From assembly GCF_965228805.1 (NCBI RefSeq), contig NZ_CBDDIE010000003.1:434001-498000 (forward strand): DNA of 64,000 nucleotides. Reading direction: 5' to 3'. Every line of letters starts with the position of its first letter. Within the stretch, counting starts at the first letter, position 1. The notes beneath the pieces were generated by a model. It was not told the origin of the DNA and made no database searches. It saw nothing but the letters and a program-made list of their open reading frames with translations. The position numbers were made by a program, and so were the translations under genes. Shown here piece by piece: positions 40,437 to 48,923 of this stretch. Source of the DNA: JASBTN01 sp965228805. Lineage in GTDB: Bacteria; Pseudomonadota; Alphaproteobacteria; Rhodobacterales; Rhodobacteraceae.

Positions 40437-41243
40437 TCAGCCCTGTTTGCGGATTTCCACCTGATGCGGGTAGGGAATCGAGATGCCCTGGGCATCGAAG
40501 GCTTCCTTCACAGCCTTGGTCAGGGTGAATTTCAGGTCCCAATAATCGTCCGCCACGCACCAGATCCGCGCGGTCAGGTCGACCGAGCTGTCGCCCAGGT
40601 TGGTCACGCGCACCCAGGGTTCCGGGTCGGTCAGCACGCGGGCGTCGGCACTGGCCGTGTCCAGGATCACCTGCATCGCCTTGTCCGCGTCATCGCCATA
40701 GTCGATGCAGAAGGTCAGGTCGACGCGGCGGGTGTCGTGATGCGAGTAGTTCGAGATGATCGCGCCCCAGGCCTGGCCGTTGGGCACGATGACCTGCACG
40801 TTGTCAGGCGTCGCCAGTTCGGTGAAGAACAGGTTCAGGTCCACCACCGTGCCGGTGGTGCCGCCAATGTCGACATACTGGCCCAGCTTGTAGGGGCGAA
40901 ACAGGATCAGCATGAAGCCGGCCGCCAGGTCCGACAGCGTGCCCTGCAGCGCCATACCGATCGCCAGCGTCGCCGCGCCCATGACGGCGACGAGGCTGGT
41001 CGCCTGGATGCCGAAGAGGCCCAGCACCGCCACCAGCACCATCAACAGGATCACCCAGCGGATGATCGAGGCTGCGAAATTGCCCAGGGTGTTGTCGATA
41101 TGCTCGTTGGCATTGACCCGGCGGCGCACGGCAGAGGCCACGAGCCCCGCCACCATCCAGCCGATGACAAGTACAGCCAGCGCCTTGACAGCGTCCAGCA
41201 CCAAGGGCCCGTAGCCGTTCAGGGTTTCGATGAGGGTTTGCAT
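40437..41243 (-). CDS. mscS: MscS family small-conductance mechanosensitive channel
   Basis: A 268-residue MscS-type channel protecting cells from hypo-osmotic shock. Three membrane helices lie at about 12-35, 52-75 and 80-112, and the pore helix has the expected Gly/Ala pattern in LVAVMGAATLAIGMALQGTLSDLAAGFMLILFRP. The beta domain (YVDIGGTTGTVVDLNLFFTEL, VIVPNGQAWGAIISNYS) and the C-terminal cage follow. The start is the ATG after AAGGAAAACAAAC. The sequence upstream of it is the repeat element and is not coding. It is followed on the minus strand by tRNA-Met and preceded by mscL. Confidence 0.93.
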   Translation of the reverse strand: MQTLIETLNGYGPLVLDAVKALAVLVIGWMVAGLVASAVRRRVNANEHIDNTLGNFAASIIRWVILLMVLVAVLGLFGIQATSLVAVMGAATLAIGMALQGTLSDLAAGFMLILFRPYKLGQYVDIGGTTGTVVDLNLFFTELATPDNVQVIVPNGQAWGAIISNYSHHDTRRVDLTFCIDYGDDADKAMQVILDTASADARVLTDPEPWVRVTNLGDSSVDLTARIWCVADDYWDLKFTLTKAVKEAFDAQGISIPYPHQVEIRKQG

Positions 41244-41314
41244 GTTTGTTTTCCTTACTATCCGTTCCGGGTGGAACCTCTTCGAGCGTTCGCGAAGAAG
41301 TCCCCTCGCACCGC

Positions 41315-41457
41315 GCAGCGGGGCGGCGCCCGACCCTCCCCACGGGAGGGCGCTTTTCTGACGTTTCAATCAATACCGAGGGTTCGTCGGTGGCAAGCCG
41401 GTTGCCCCCATAAAGGGAAAAACTGCGCCCACCCAGGGTCGGGCGCCGCCCCGCTGC
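41315..41457 (-). repeat. Structured interspersed element, copy 3, with perfect terminal inverted repeats
   Basis: 143 bp bounded by 23-bp perfect terminal inverted repeats (41315-41337 and 41435-41457; each contains GGGGCGGCGCCCGACCCT). Read on the minus strand it contains GCGCCCGACCCTGGGTGGGC, a variable segment, GAAACGTCAGAAAAGC and GCCCTCCCGTGGGGAGGG, as in copies 1 and 2, but lacks their right-hand palindrome block. It sits between mscL and mscS. Confidence 0.9.
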
Positions 41458-41466
41458 TTCCACACA

Positions 41467-41499
41467 GAAAAACGGACCCGCCCCATCAGGCAGGCCCGT
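41467..41499 (-). terminator. Terminator after mscL
   Basis: Minus strand: ACGGGCCTGCC pairs with GGCGGGTCCGT (two G-T pairs) followed by TTTTT. It lies 19 bases beyond the mscL stop and precedes the repeat element. Confidence 0.85.
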
Positions 41500-41517
41500 T
41501 CCATTCATCCAGCCTCG

Positions 41518-41958
41518 TTACTTGGCCGCCTTCAGCGCGTCGCGGATCTCGGTCAAAAGCTCCAGCTCGGTCGGGCCTGCGGGTTCCTCCTCGGCGGGCG
41601 CCTCTTCCTCGGCCTTGGCCGCGGCTTCTTTCACCTTGTTCACGTAGCGCACCAGCATGAACACGACGAAGGCGATGATCAGGAAGTTGATCACGGCCAT
41701 GATGAAGGCGCCATAGGCAAAGATCGCAGCCCCGGCCTCACGCGCGGCTTCCAGGCTGGTGCCCTGGGCCACGTCACCCGACAGCACGACGTAGAGGTTG
41801 GTAAAGTCCACCCCACCCATGAACAGCCCCACGAAGGGGTTGATCAGGTCGCCGACCATGGATTTGACGATCGCAGTAAAGGCCGCGCCGATGATGATGC
41901 CGACGGCCATGTCCATGACATTGCCCTTGGCGATGAAGTCCTTGAATTCCTGCAGCAT
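41518..41958 (-). CDS. mscL: Large-conductance mechanosensitive channel
   Basis: A 146-residue MscL subunit forming the pentameric emergency osmolyte-release channel. The N-terminal MLQEFKDFIAKGNVMDMAVGIIIGAAFTAIVKSMVGDLINP contains the amphipathic helix and the pore-lining TM1 with the Gly/Ala face. The periplasmic loop is about 45-75, TM2 is AYGAFIMAVINFLIIAFVVFMLVRYVNK and the acidic C-terminal helix ends ELELLTEIRDALKAAK. Length is standard. It is followed by its own terminator, so mscS downstream probably has a separate promoter. Confidence 0.96.
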   Translation of the reverse strand: MLQEFKDFIAKGNVMDMAVGIIIGAAFTAIVKSMVGDLINPFVGLFMGGVDFTNLYVVLSGDVAQGTSLEAAREAGAAIFAYGAFIMAVINFLIIAFVVFMLVRYVNKVKEAAAKAEEEAPAEEEPAGPTELELLTEIRDALKAAK

Positions 41959-42057
41959 GTGTCCTCACTCCTACTGTCCTGCCTGCGTGTCGCTGGCACC
42001 TTCCCCCTGATGTCATCTTTGCCTTGGGTCGGTGAGGGGAAAATCCCGCCCGGGTTC

Positions 42058-43644
42058 TCAGTTCGCGCGCATCATAGCAGAGATTTTCTCGGCCATCATG
42101 ATGGTGGGTGCGTTGGTGTTTCCGCCGATGAGTCGCGGCATCAGGGAGGCGTCGACCACGCGCAGCCCGTCCACTCCACGCACCTGGCCCTGTGGGTCGC
42201 AAGGCGCGTCCGACCCGCCCATGCGCACGGTGCCGACCGGGTGATAGATCGTATCGGCGCGGTTTCTGATGTCCTCGCGGATGGCGTCATCCGTGCCGTC
42301 ATGGGGATAGAGGCGCTTGCCCCGCCAGGGGGCGAGCGCGGGCGCCTCCATGATTGCCTCGGTCATGCGCGCGCCCTTGACCAGGAGGTCGAGGTCGCGC
42401 CCATCCGACAGGAAGCCGGGGTCGATGCGCGGCGTGGCCCTGGGGTCGGTGGATTTCAGCGTGACCTGGCCGCGTGAGTGCGGGCGCAGCACGCAGACAT
42501 GGCAGGAATAACCGAAGCGGAAATGCAGCTTGCGCATGTGCTGGTCGACGATACCGGCGACGAAATGCAGTTGCAGGTCCGGCCGCTCGAGGCCCGGGTC
42601 CGAGCGCAGGAAACCCGCGCCCTCGGCAAAGGGCGTGGCAAAGAGCCCCTGCCCGGTGCGCGCCCATCTCACGCCCGCCTTCGCCATGTTGAAGAAGCCG
42701 CGTGGGGTCAGGCCGACGGTATCAGGGCGCAGCGAATGGTAGCTGATCACGTGGTCCAGGTGGTCCTGCAGGTTCTGGCCGACCTGGGGGCTGTCATGGC
42801 GAACCTCGATCCCGTGGGAGCGCAGGTGGTCCCCGGGGCCGATGCCCGAGAGCATAAGCAGTTGTGGGCTCTGGAAAGCGCCTGCCGACAGGATCACTTC
42901 GCGCCGGGCACGGACCTCGCCCTTGTCATGTGTGACGCCAATTGCGCGCGGCCCGTCGAACAGCACGCGGTGGGCCTGGGTGCCGGTGATCACCTGCAGG
43001 TTCGGACGGTTCAGATGCGGCAGCAGATAGGCGGCGGCGGCAGAACAACGCTCGCCGCGTTTGGGCCCGTCACGGAACTGGGTGACCTGGTAGAGGCCGA
43101 CGCCCTCCTGCGTGGGTCCGTTGAAGTCATGGTTCTCCGGGTGCTGGCATTGTTTACCCGCCTCGACAAAGGCCGGGGAAATCGCATGGGGTTCCGAGAT
43201 ATCGCCGACTTGCAGCGGGCCGTCTGTGCCGTGCAACCCGTCCGCCCCGCGCGCGTTGCCCTCGGCCTTCAGGAAATAGGGCAGCACATCGTCCCAGCCC
43301 CAGCCCTCCGCCCCCAGCGCGGCCCATTCGTCGTAATCCTTGCGGTGGCCGCGCACGTAGAGCATCGCGTTGATGGCGCTAGACCCGCCCAGGGCGCGGC
43401 CGCGCGGTTGGAACCCACGCCGCCCGTTCAGCTCGGGCTGCGGCGTGGTCTTCAGCGCCCAGTTGTTGATCTTTGGCCGACCCGAGACCATGGCCGCCAC
43501 CATGGCGGGCGCGCGGATCAGGAGGCCGTCGCCCTTGCCGCCCGCCTCGAGCAGGCAGACGGTGGTCTTGGGGTCCTCGGACAGGCGGCCTGCGAGGGTC
43601 GCGCCGCCGGAGCCGCCGCCCACGATCACGTAATCGAATTCCAT
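42058..43644 (-). CDS. GMC family oxidoreductase (choline dehydrogenase-like)
   Basis: A 528-residue FAD-dependent GMC enzyme oxidising an alcohol. The dinucleotide motif is FDYVIVGGGSGGATLAGRLSE (residues 3-23). GMC signature 1 is GRALGGSSAINAMLYVRG (about 82-99), signature 2 is GAFQSPQLLMLSGIG (about 255-269), and the catalytic His region is YHPVGTVRMG with NTNAPTIMMAEKISAMM at the end. The sequence is close to choline dehydrogenase and long-chain alcohol dehydrogenases. There is no betaine aldehyde dehydrogenase or choline transporter beside it, so I leave the substrate open. It is a single gene downstream of ytoQ. Confidence 0.9.
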   Translation of the reverse strand: MEFDYVIVGGGSGGATLAGRLSEDPKTTVCLLEAGGKGDGLLIRAPAMVAAMVSGRPKINNWALKTTPQPELNGRRGFQPRGRALGGSSAINAMLYVRGHRKDYDEWAALGAEGWGWDDVLPYFLKAEGNARGADGLHGTDGPLQVGDISEPHAISPAFVEAGKQCQHPENHDFNGPTQEGVGLYQVTQFRDGPKRGERCSAAAAYLLPHLNRPNLQVITGTQAHRVLFDGPRAIGVTHDKGEVRARREVILSAGAFQSPQLLMLSGIGPGDHLRSHGIEVRHDSPQVGQNLQDHLDHVISYHSLRPDTVGLTPRGFFNMAKAGVRWARTGQGLFATPFAEGAGFLRSDPGLERPDLQLHFVAGIVDQHMRKLHFRFGYSCHVCVLRPHSRGQVTLKSTDPRATPRIDPGFLSDGRDLDLLVKGARMTEAIMEAPALAPWRGKRLYPHDGTDDAIREDIRNRADTIYHPVGTVRMGGSDAPCDPQGQVRGVDGLRVVDASLMPRLIGGNTNAPTIMMAEKISAMMRAN

Positions 43645-43712
43645 GGGCGGAGCCTAGCCGGGGCAAGGTCGCGCTGGGAATGATGACCCAGCGTTAACGG
43701 CTGCCGAGACAA

Positions 43713-43756
43713 AGAATTTTCAGAAAATTCTTTGCAAATCTTTTCTAAAAAGATTT
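43713..43756. repeat. Tandem palindrome pair after ytoQ
   Basis: AGAATTTTC-A-GAAAATTCT (43713-43731, 9-bp perfect stem) and AAATCTTTT-CTA-AAAAGATTT (43736-43756, 9-bp perfect stem), four bases apart, starting 9 bases beyond the ytoQ stop. They have the same AATTTTC/GAAAATT core and tandem layout as the repeats at 15868 and 18930, and probably also act as a terminator. Confidence 0.8.
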
Positions 43757-43764
43757 GGCCCCGC

Positions 43765-44214
43765 TCAGCCGGGCAGTTCTCCGGTCAGCACGTAACGAAG
43801 GATCTGCACCACCTGCTCCGGCGTTTCGGTCACGGCCAGCGCCGCCGCGTCGACCTCCTTCAGCGCATGCTGGTGATCGGCCCCGTGCATGACGACGAGC
43901 GACTTGCCCAGAGCGGCCGCCTGCCCGGCATCAAAGGCCGCATTCCACTGCTTGTATTTGTCGCCAAAGCGCACCACGACCACATCGGCCTGTTCGATCA
44001 GCCGCCGGGTACGGATCGCATTGAGCTTCGCCCCCTTGTGGTCGTGCCAGAACTTGTTGTCCTCGGCACCCATGATGGCCACGCCGCAGTCGTCCGAGGC
44101 ATCGTGATCCGTCACCGGGGCGGCAAAGCTGACATCCAGCCCTGTGGCGCCTTCGATGATCTGCTCACGCCAATCGGTGTGGATCTCGCCGGAAAGATAG
44201 ACACTCAGGGTCAT
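43765..44214 (-). CDS. ytoQ: YtoQ family protein
   Basis: A 149-residue protein of the YtoQ family, related in fold to nucleoside 2-deoxyribosyltransferases. It begins MTLSVYLSGEIHTDWREQII and contains FAAPVTDHDASDDCGVAIMG, NKFWHDHKGAKLNAIRTRRLIEQADVVVVRFGDKYKQWNAAFDAGQAAALGK (the strand-loop-helix with a conserved acidic/Gln stretch) and HGADHQHALKEVDAAALAV. Biochemical function is not established. The ATG at 44214 is the family start; upstream in-frame codons are rejected. It is 11 bases from the preceding gene on the same strand. Confidence 0.88.
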   Translation of the reverse strand: MTLSVYLSGEIHTDWREQIIEGATGLDVSFAAPVTDHDASDDCGVAIMGAEDNKFWHDHKGAKLNAIRTRRLIEQADVVVVRFGDKYKQWNAAFDAGQAAALGKSLVVMHGADHQHALKEVDAAALAVTETPEQVVQILRYVLTGELPG

Positions 44215-44225
44215 GAGGTGCTTCC

Positions 44226-44771
44226 TTATTTTTCGGGGAAGAGGTCGGCCTGGCGTTGAACAAATCTCGCCAACCCGCATTCCGCGCGTTTCAATGTATC
44301 TGTGCTGTCCGTGGAAAGGGACAGATGCGAACCGTCGGCTTGGGACAAGAGGATCATTCCGAGAAAGAACCGCGTCTCATCTGTCATGCCAGGGACGTCG
44401 CCGAACACCACGCGGTATCCAAAACGCCCGGTCGCCTCGGCGTCGTACCGGCAATCAGCATATGAAAGCTTGTCCAACTTCTCGCAGTGTTTCCTGGCCA
44501 CGTCCTGCGACGAGGTAGAGGTGTATGGCGGGCCAATTGCCGGGGTGTAGAACGCGACGGCCCCGCCGCGCACCGTCACGGTTTCGGGCGAGTCGATCGC
44601 CGCCTCCCCCCAAACCGCGCGCGCCTGTTCGACGGTGATCACCGGCACATCCAGCGCGCCAGGGACTGGGCAATGGTCCTCCCAGAAATCATCTGGAAGA
44701 TTGCCCCAGACCCCCACGCCAAACAGGCATGGGATGGACAGGCCGAGCAGAATTTTCTTCCACCCGGCCAT
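44226..44771 (-). CDS. Uncharacterised exported protein, 181 aa
   Basis: I do not recognise a family. It has an N-terminal signal or anchor (MAGWKKILLGLSIPCLFGVGVWG), then a periplasmic-type domain with cysteines at CPVPG, KHCEKLD, ADCRYD and AECGLA (two disulfides possible). The segment AVAFYTPAIGPPYTSTSSQDVARKHCEKL and the C-terminal RFFLGMILLSQADGSHLSLSTDST are predicted beta-rich. It starts four bases after the pheT stop, with a weak ribosome binding site, so it may depend on readthrough from the phe operon. GC is somewhat lower than its neighbours. Confidence 0.72.
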   Translation of the reverse strand: MAGWKKILLGLSIPCLFGVGVWGNLPDDFWEDHCPVPGALDVPVITVEQARAVWGEAAIDSPETVTVRGGAVAFYTPAIGPPYTSTSSQDVARKHCEKLDKLSYADCRYDAEATGRFGYRVVFGDVPGMTDETRFFLGMILLSQADGSHLSLSTDSTDTLKRAECGLARFVQRQADLFPEK

Positions 44772-44775
44772 GTGC

Positions 44776-47169
44776 TTAACCCCGCAGGCTGCCGCCGGTG
44801 GCTTTCTCGACCTTCTGCACGATCTTGGCGCTGACGGCCTCGATGTCCTTCTCGGTCAGGGTCTTGTCGCGCGGTTGCAGCCGCACGGTGATGGCGAGGG
44901 ATTTCTTGCCCTCCCCCAGCGAGCCGCCGATAAACTCGTCGAAGATGCGCACCTCGTCGATCAGCGCCTTGTCGGCCCCCGCCGCGGCGTTCACCAGGTT
45001 CACCGCCTCGACATTCGCGTCCACCACGAAGGCGAAATCGCGTTCGACCGATTGCAGGTCCGAGGCGCCCAGGGCGGCGCGGGTCGCGCCCTTGTTCTTC
45101 GGGAAGGGGATCTTGCCGATATGCACGGCGAAGGCCACCACGGGGCCTTTCACACCGGCCGCGTCGATGGCTTTCGGGTGCAGCTCACCAAAGGCGCCCA
45201 GCACGTTCTTCGGGCCGAGCGAGAGCTTGGCCGAGCGTCCCGGGTGCCACCAGGCGTTCATGTCGCGCAGGTGCATCAGTTTCGCGGGCGCGCCGAGCGC
45301 CGACAGCACCGCTTCGATATCGGCCTTGGCGTCGAAGGTGTCGACCGGGCGGCGAGTTCCGAAACGGTCCTTGGGCCCGGTGTGGCCGACCAGGATGCCG
45401 GTGACCAGGGTTTCCTGCTCATCGGGTTCGGCGCCGTGGAAGACGGGGCCGACTTCGAACAGGGCCAGGTCCTGGAAGCCGCGCGCCTGGTTGCGGGCGG
45501 CGGCGGCCAGAAGGCCGGGCAGGAGCGAGGGGCGCATGTGGCTCATCTCGCTGGAGATCGGGTTCTCCAGACGGTTCGCCTCGACACCCCCATACGCCGC
45601 CGCATTGTCCGCGTCGATGAAGCTGTAGGTCACGCATTCGTTGTAGCCGAGGGCTGCCACGGTGCGGCGCGCGATACCTTCGCGTTTCTGCATCGGGGTC
45701 AGCACGGGTTTCGGCACGCCGGTGGTCACGCGCGCGAGCGGTTTGCCGACCAGCTTGGTCAGGGACGCCACGCGCGCGACCTCCTCGACCAGGTCGGCCG
45801 AGCCCTGCACGTCCGGGCGCCAGCTGGGCACCTGGGCCATGTCGCCATCCATGACAAAACCCAGTGCTTCCAGGGTCTTGCGTTGGGTGTCGGCGGGGAT
45901 TTCCATGCCGACCAGGCTGACCACGCGGTCGGTGTCCAGCTTGTAGGCGCGCGAGGTATCGGGCACTTCGCCAGCGGTCACCACATGCGAGGCTTCACCA
46001 CCGCAGAGGTCCAGGATCATCTGGGTTGCCAGCTCGATCGCGGGCGCGTTGAACAGCGGGTCGATGCCGCGTTCGTTGCGATAGCGCGCGTCCGAGTTGA
46101 TCTTGAGCGCGCGGCCGGTCTTGGCGATCTGGATCGCGTCCCAGACGGCGGCTTCGAGGAAGACGTTGGTGGTCTCTTCCGTGCAGCCGGTGCGCAGACC
46201 GCCCATGATGCCAGCGATGGACTCGATTTCATGGTCGTCCGAGATCACCACGGCGCCGGCCGGGAAGGTGTATTCCTTCTCGTCCAGACCCACGAGCGTC
46301 TCGCCACCCTTGGCGCGGTGCACACGCAGGTTGCCATTGACCTTGTCCGCATCAAACACGTGCAGCGGGCGGTTCTGGTCGTAGGTGAAGAAGTTGGTGA
46401 TATCCACCAGCGCCGAGATCGGACGCAGCCCGATGGCGCGCAGGCGGTCTTGCAGCCACTGCGGGCTGGGGCCGTTCTTCACGCCACGGATCAGGCGACC
46501 CATGAAGACATGGGCGTCGTCGCGGGTGTCCTCGTCGATGGTCACAGAGATCGGGCTGTCGAAGCTGCCTTTGACCTCAGCGGAAGGCGCGGGTTTCAGC
46601 GTGCCCAGACCACGGGCCGCGAGGTCGCGCGCGATGCCACGCACACCGAGGGCGTCCTGGCGGTTGGGGGTGATGGCAATGTCGATCACCGGGTCGACCT
46701 TGGCCGGATCGTTTTCCGCCAGCCAGTCGACGAAGGTCTGGCCGATCTCACCGGAGGGGAGCTCGATGATGCCGTTGTGCTCGTCCGAGAGTTCCAGCTC
46801 GCGCTCGGAGGCCATCATGCCATGGCTTTCCACGCCGCGGATCTTGCCCACCGACAGGGTCACGTCGATGCCGGGCACATAGTCGCCGGGCTTGGCGAGC
46901 ACCACGGTAATGCCCTCGCGCGCATTCGGGGCACCGCAGACGATCTGCTTGTCGCCCTCGTTGGTGGCCACGGTGCAGACGCGCAGGCGGTCGGCATCGG
47001 GGTGCTGTTCGGCGTGGGTGACCTTGGCGAGGGTAAAGGTCTTCAACCGCTCGGCGGGGTTGATGATGTCCTCGACCTCAAGGCCCAGATCGGTCAGCGC
47101 CTCGGCGATCTCGTCCACCGATGCGGTGGTGTCGAGGTGGTCTTTCAGCCAGGAGAGTGTGAATTTCAT
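44776..47169 (-). CDS. pheT: Phenylalanine--tRNA ligase subunit beta
   Basis: A 797-residue beta subunit of the (alpha-beta)2 PheRS. Domains in order: MKFTLSWLKDHLDTTASVDEIAEALT (B1), the tRNA-binding OB fold (about 39-148, HPDADRLRVCTVATNEGDKQIVCGAPN), the B3/B4 editing region with ERGIDPLFNAPAIELATQMILDLCGG, B5, the catalytic-like core (NECVTYSFIDADNAAAYGG, ENPISSEMSHMRPSLLPGLL) and the C-terminal FDX-ACB domain (RDFAFVVDANVEAVNLVNAA...RLQPRDKTLTEKDIEA). Length is normal. It is separated from pheS by an extra membrane-protein gene ending 10 bases upstream. Confidence 0.97.
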   Translation of the reverse strand: MKFTLSWLKDHLDTTASVDEIAEALTDLGLEVEDIINPAERLKTFTLAKVTHAEQHPDADRLRVCTVATNEGDKQIVCGAPNAREGITVVLAKPGDYVPGIDVTLSVGKIRGVESHGMMASERELELSDEHNGIIELPSGEIGQTFVDWLAENDPAKVDPVIDIAITPNRQDALGVRGIARDLAARGLGTLKPAPSAEVKGSFDSPISVTIDEDTRDDAHVFMGRLIRGVKNGPSPQWLQDRLRAIGLRPISALVDITNFFTYDQNRPLHVFDADKVNGNLRVHRAKGGETLVGLDEKEYTFPAGAVVISDDHEIESIAGIMGGLRTGCTEETTNVFLEAAVWDAIQIAKTGRALKINSDARYRNERGIDPLFNAPAIELATQMILDLCGGEASHVVTAGEVPDTSRAYKLDTDRVVSLVGMEIPADTQRKTLEALGFVMDGDMAQVPSWRPDVQGSADLVEEVARVASLTKLVGKPLARVTTGVPKPVLTPMQKREGIARRTVAALGYNECVTYSFIDADNAAAYGGVEANRLENPISSEMSHMRPSLLPGLLAAAARNQARGFQDLALFEVGPVFHGAEPDEQETLVTGILVGHTGPKDRFGTRRPVDTFDAKADIEAVLSALGAPAKLMHLRDMNAWWHPGRSAKLSLGPKNVLGAFGELHPKAIDAAGVKGPVVAFAVHIGKIPFPKNKGATRAALGASDLQSVERDFAFVVDANVEAVNLVNAAAGADKALIDEVRIFDEFIGGSLGEGKKSLAITVRLQPRDKTLTEKDIEAVSAKIVQKVEKATGGSLRG

Positions 47170-47179
47170 CTTTTCTTCC

Positions 47180-47749
47180 TCAAGGTAGCAATGGTGCGAA
47201 GAGCGACAGCACCAGTGCTGTGGCGGCAAGGGAGAACGAAAAACCAGCCATTCGGTGCAAATGCTCCAATTTGGCTGTTTCTTTCGCCAAGTAGCTTTGA
47301 AACTCTTGTATAGAACAACTGAGGAACTCGTCGTCCTTTGTGACATCAATCTGCTTCATTGAGCCCGCGAAGCACGCGACGGAGAGTATCAGAAGAACCA
47401 ATCCGGAAACGTAGAGCCAAGGTATGGGCTGAATGCCAAGAAAACCGAAAGCGTTTTCGCTATCAGCAACTTTGCCTAGCTTGGCGAGGATGCTTAAGCC
47501 CGCAAGACCCCCAGTGATCCCAGAAACAAGCGAGACGTTTCGCTTTGAGCGCTTCTGCAAGCCGTTGATAACCTGAAGAGCCCTATCCACCGGATTAACT
47601 AAGTAGCCTCGCCCGACAGACCCACTCCCCGATGCGCAGATTGGACATTCCTTTGCGTATCCGTCGCAGCTATCGCAGAATCCACCATGTTCGGGGCACA
47701 GAAACCGCCCGCGATTAATTTCCCAGTATTGCCAATCTTTCTCGGGCAT
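47180..47749 (-). CDS. Uncharacterised zinc-ribbon-like membrane protein inserted between pheS and pheT
   Basis: A 189-residue protein I cannot assign. The N-terminal region has Cys 18, 25, 28, 35 and 38 (FLCPEHGGFCDSCDGYAKECPICASG), a possible small zinc-binding knuckle. Three hydrophobic segments follow (about 72-92, 110-132 and 167-188). Its GC is visibly lower (about 45-50% over long stretches) than pheS and pheT, suggesting transfer, yet its ATG overlaps the pheS stop by one base (TAATG), so translation is coupled to pheS. The normal pheS-pheT junction has nothing here. Function unknown; membrane location inferred. Confidence 0.8.
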   Translation of the reverse strand: MPEKDWQYWEINRGRFLCPEHGGFCDSCDGYAKECPICASGSGSVGRGYLVNPVDRALQVINGLQKRSKRNVSLVSGITGGLAGLSILAKLGKVADSENAFGFLGIQPIPWLYVSGLVLLILSVACFAGSMKQIDVTKDDEFLSCSIQEFQSYLAKETAKLEHLHRMAGFSFSLAATALVLSLFAPLLP

Positions 47750-48822
47750 TACCGCGACAGCCCCCCGCGCATCGTCGGCACATCCAGCGAGGCAAACCCG
47801 TAGTGGCGCAGCCAGCGCAAATCTGAATCGAAGAAGGCGCGCAGGTCGGGGATGCCGTATTTCAGCATGGCCAGACGGTCGATGCCGAGGCCGAAGGCGA
47901 AGCCCTGCCATTTGTCGGGATCGACGCCCGCGGATTGCAGCACCTTGGGGTGGACCATGCCGGAGCCCAGGATCTCCATCCAGTCGTCGCCTTCGCCCAC
48001 CTTCAACTGGCCGCCCTCCCAGGAGCAGCGCAGGTCGACCTCGGCGGAGGGTTCGGTGAAGGGGAAGTGCGAGGCGCGGAAGCGCAGCTCGACATTGTCC
48101 ACTTCGAAGAAGGCGCGGCAAAACTCCTCGAGGCACCATTTCAGGTTCGCCATCGAGATGTCCTTGTCGATCGCCAGCCCCTCGACCTGGTGGAACATCG
48201 GCGTGTGGGTCTGGTCGTAGTCGGACCGGTAGACGCGGCCCGGGGCGATGACCCTGATCGGGGCGCCGTGGGCCTCCAGCGCGCGGATCTGCACCGGTGA
48301 GGTGTGGGTGCGCAGCACGTGGGGCGGGCGGTCGTCGCCTTCGTCACGGTGCATGTAGAACGTGTCGAACTCCTGCCGGGCCGGGTGGTGCGGCGGGATG
48401 TTCAGCGCGTCGAAATTGTACCAGTCGCTTTCGATCTGGGGGCCTTCGGCGACCGAAAAGCCCATGTCGGCGAAGATCGCGGTGATCTCTTCCGTCACCT
48501 GGCTGATCGGGTGGATCGAGCCCTGGCGTTCGGGGCGACCCGACAGGGTCACGTCCAGCCATTCGGTGCGCAGGCGTTCGTCCAGCGCCGCATCGGCCAG
48601 GGCGGAACGCTTGGCGGAGATGGCCGAGTTGATCTCGTCCTTCAGCGCGTTGAGCTTGGGGCCCATGACCTGGCGTTCCTCGGGCGTCATCTTGCCCAGC
48701 TCGCGCATTTTCAGGGCGACTTCGCCCTTCTTGCCCACGGCCTGCACGCGGATATCTTCCAGCGCGTTTTCGTCTGCGGCACCGGCCACCGCGTCGATAT
48801 ATTTCTGCCTCAGATCGTCCAT
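47749..48822 (-). CDS. pheS: Phenylalanine--tRNA ligase subunit alpha
   Basis: A 357-residue catalytic subunit of PheRS. After an N-terminal coiled-coil arm (about 1-85, KKGEVALKMRELGKMTPEER), class II motif 1 is the HPISQVTEEITAIFADMGF region. Motif 2 with substrate binding is VLRTHTSPVQIRALEAHGAPIRVIAPGRVYRSD (about 174-206), and FHQVEGLAIDKDISMANLK is conserved for Phe binding. Motif 3 is FAFGLGIDRLAMLKYGIPDLRAFFDSDLRWL near the C-terminus. It is downstream of rpmI-rplT, separated by a terminator-like hairpin. Confidence 0.97.
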   Translation of the reverse strand: MDDLRQKYIDAVAGAADENALEDIRVQAVGKKGEVALKMRELGKMTPEERQVMGPKLNALKDEINSAISAKRSALADAALDERLRTEWLDVTLSGRPERQGSIHPISQVTEEITAIFADMGFSVAEGPQIESDWYNFDALNIPPHHPARQEFDTFYMHRDEGDDRPPHVLRTHTSPVQIRALEAHGAPIRVIAPGRVYRSDYDQTHTPMFHQVEGLAIDKDISMANLKWCLEEFCRAFFEVDNVELRFRASHFPFTEPSAEVDLRCSWEGGQLKVGEGDDWMEILGSGMVHPKVLQSAGVDPDKWQGFAFGLGIDRLAMLKYGIPDLRAFFDSDLRWLRHYGFASLDVPTMRGGLSR

Positions 48823-48879
48823 CTGGACCCCCTTGGTTTACGTCATGCCCCTGCTACGAAATGGGGCGCAAATAAGCAA

Positions 48880-48919
48880 GAAGCCGCGAGACCCGTAAAG
48901 GTCCGCGGCTTCATTTTTA
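48880..48919. terminator. Hairpin between rplT and pheS
   Basis: GAAGCCGCG-a-GACC (48880-48893) pairs with GGTC-c-GCGGCTTC (48900-48912). On the plus side it is followed by ATTTTTA, and on the minus strand (the direction of rplT) by TTGCTTATTT. It is probably the rplT terminator or an attenuator before pheS. No Phe-rich leader peptide is evident. Confidence 0.7.
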
Positions 48920-48923
48920 GTGG

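Noticed and set aside
40301..40528. Small frames around the tRNA
   Set aside because: They overlap the tRNA and its promoter and have no ribosome binding site.
41315..41457. An insertion sequence between mscL and mscS
   Set aside because: The element has inverted ends, but at 143 bp it cannot encode a transposase. It is kept as a non-autonomous repeat.
44635..47313. A 892-codon plus-strand open frame opposite pheT
   Set aside because: It is antisense to a complete pheT with all domains. Long antisense frames are expected at this GC content.
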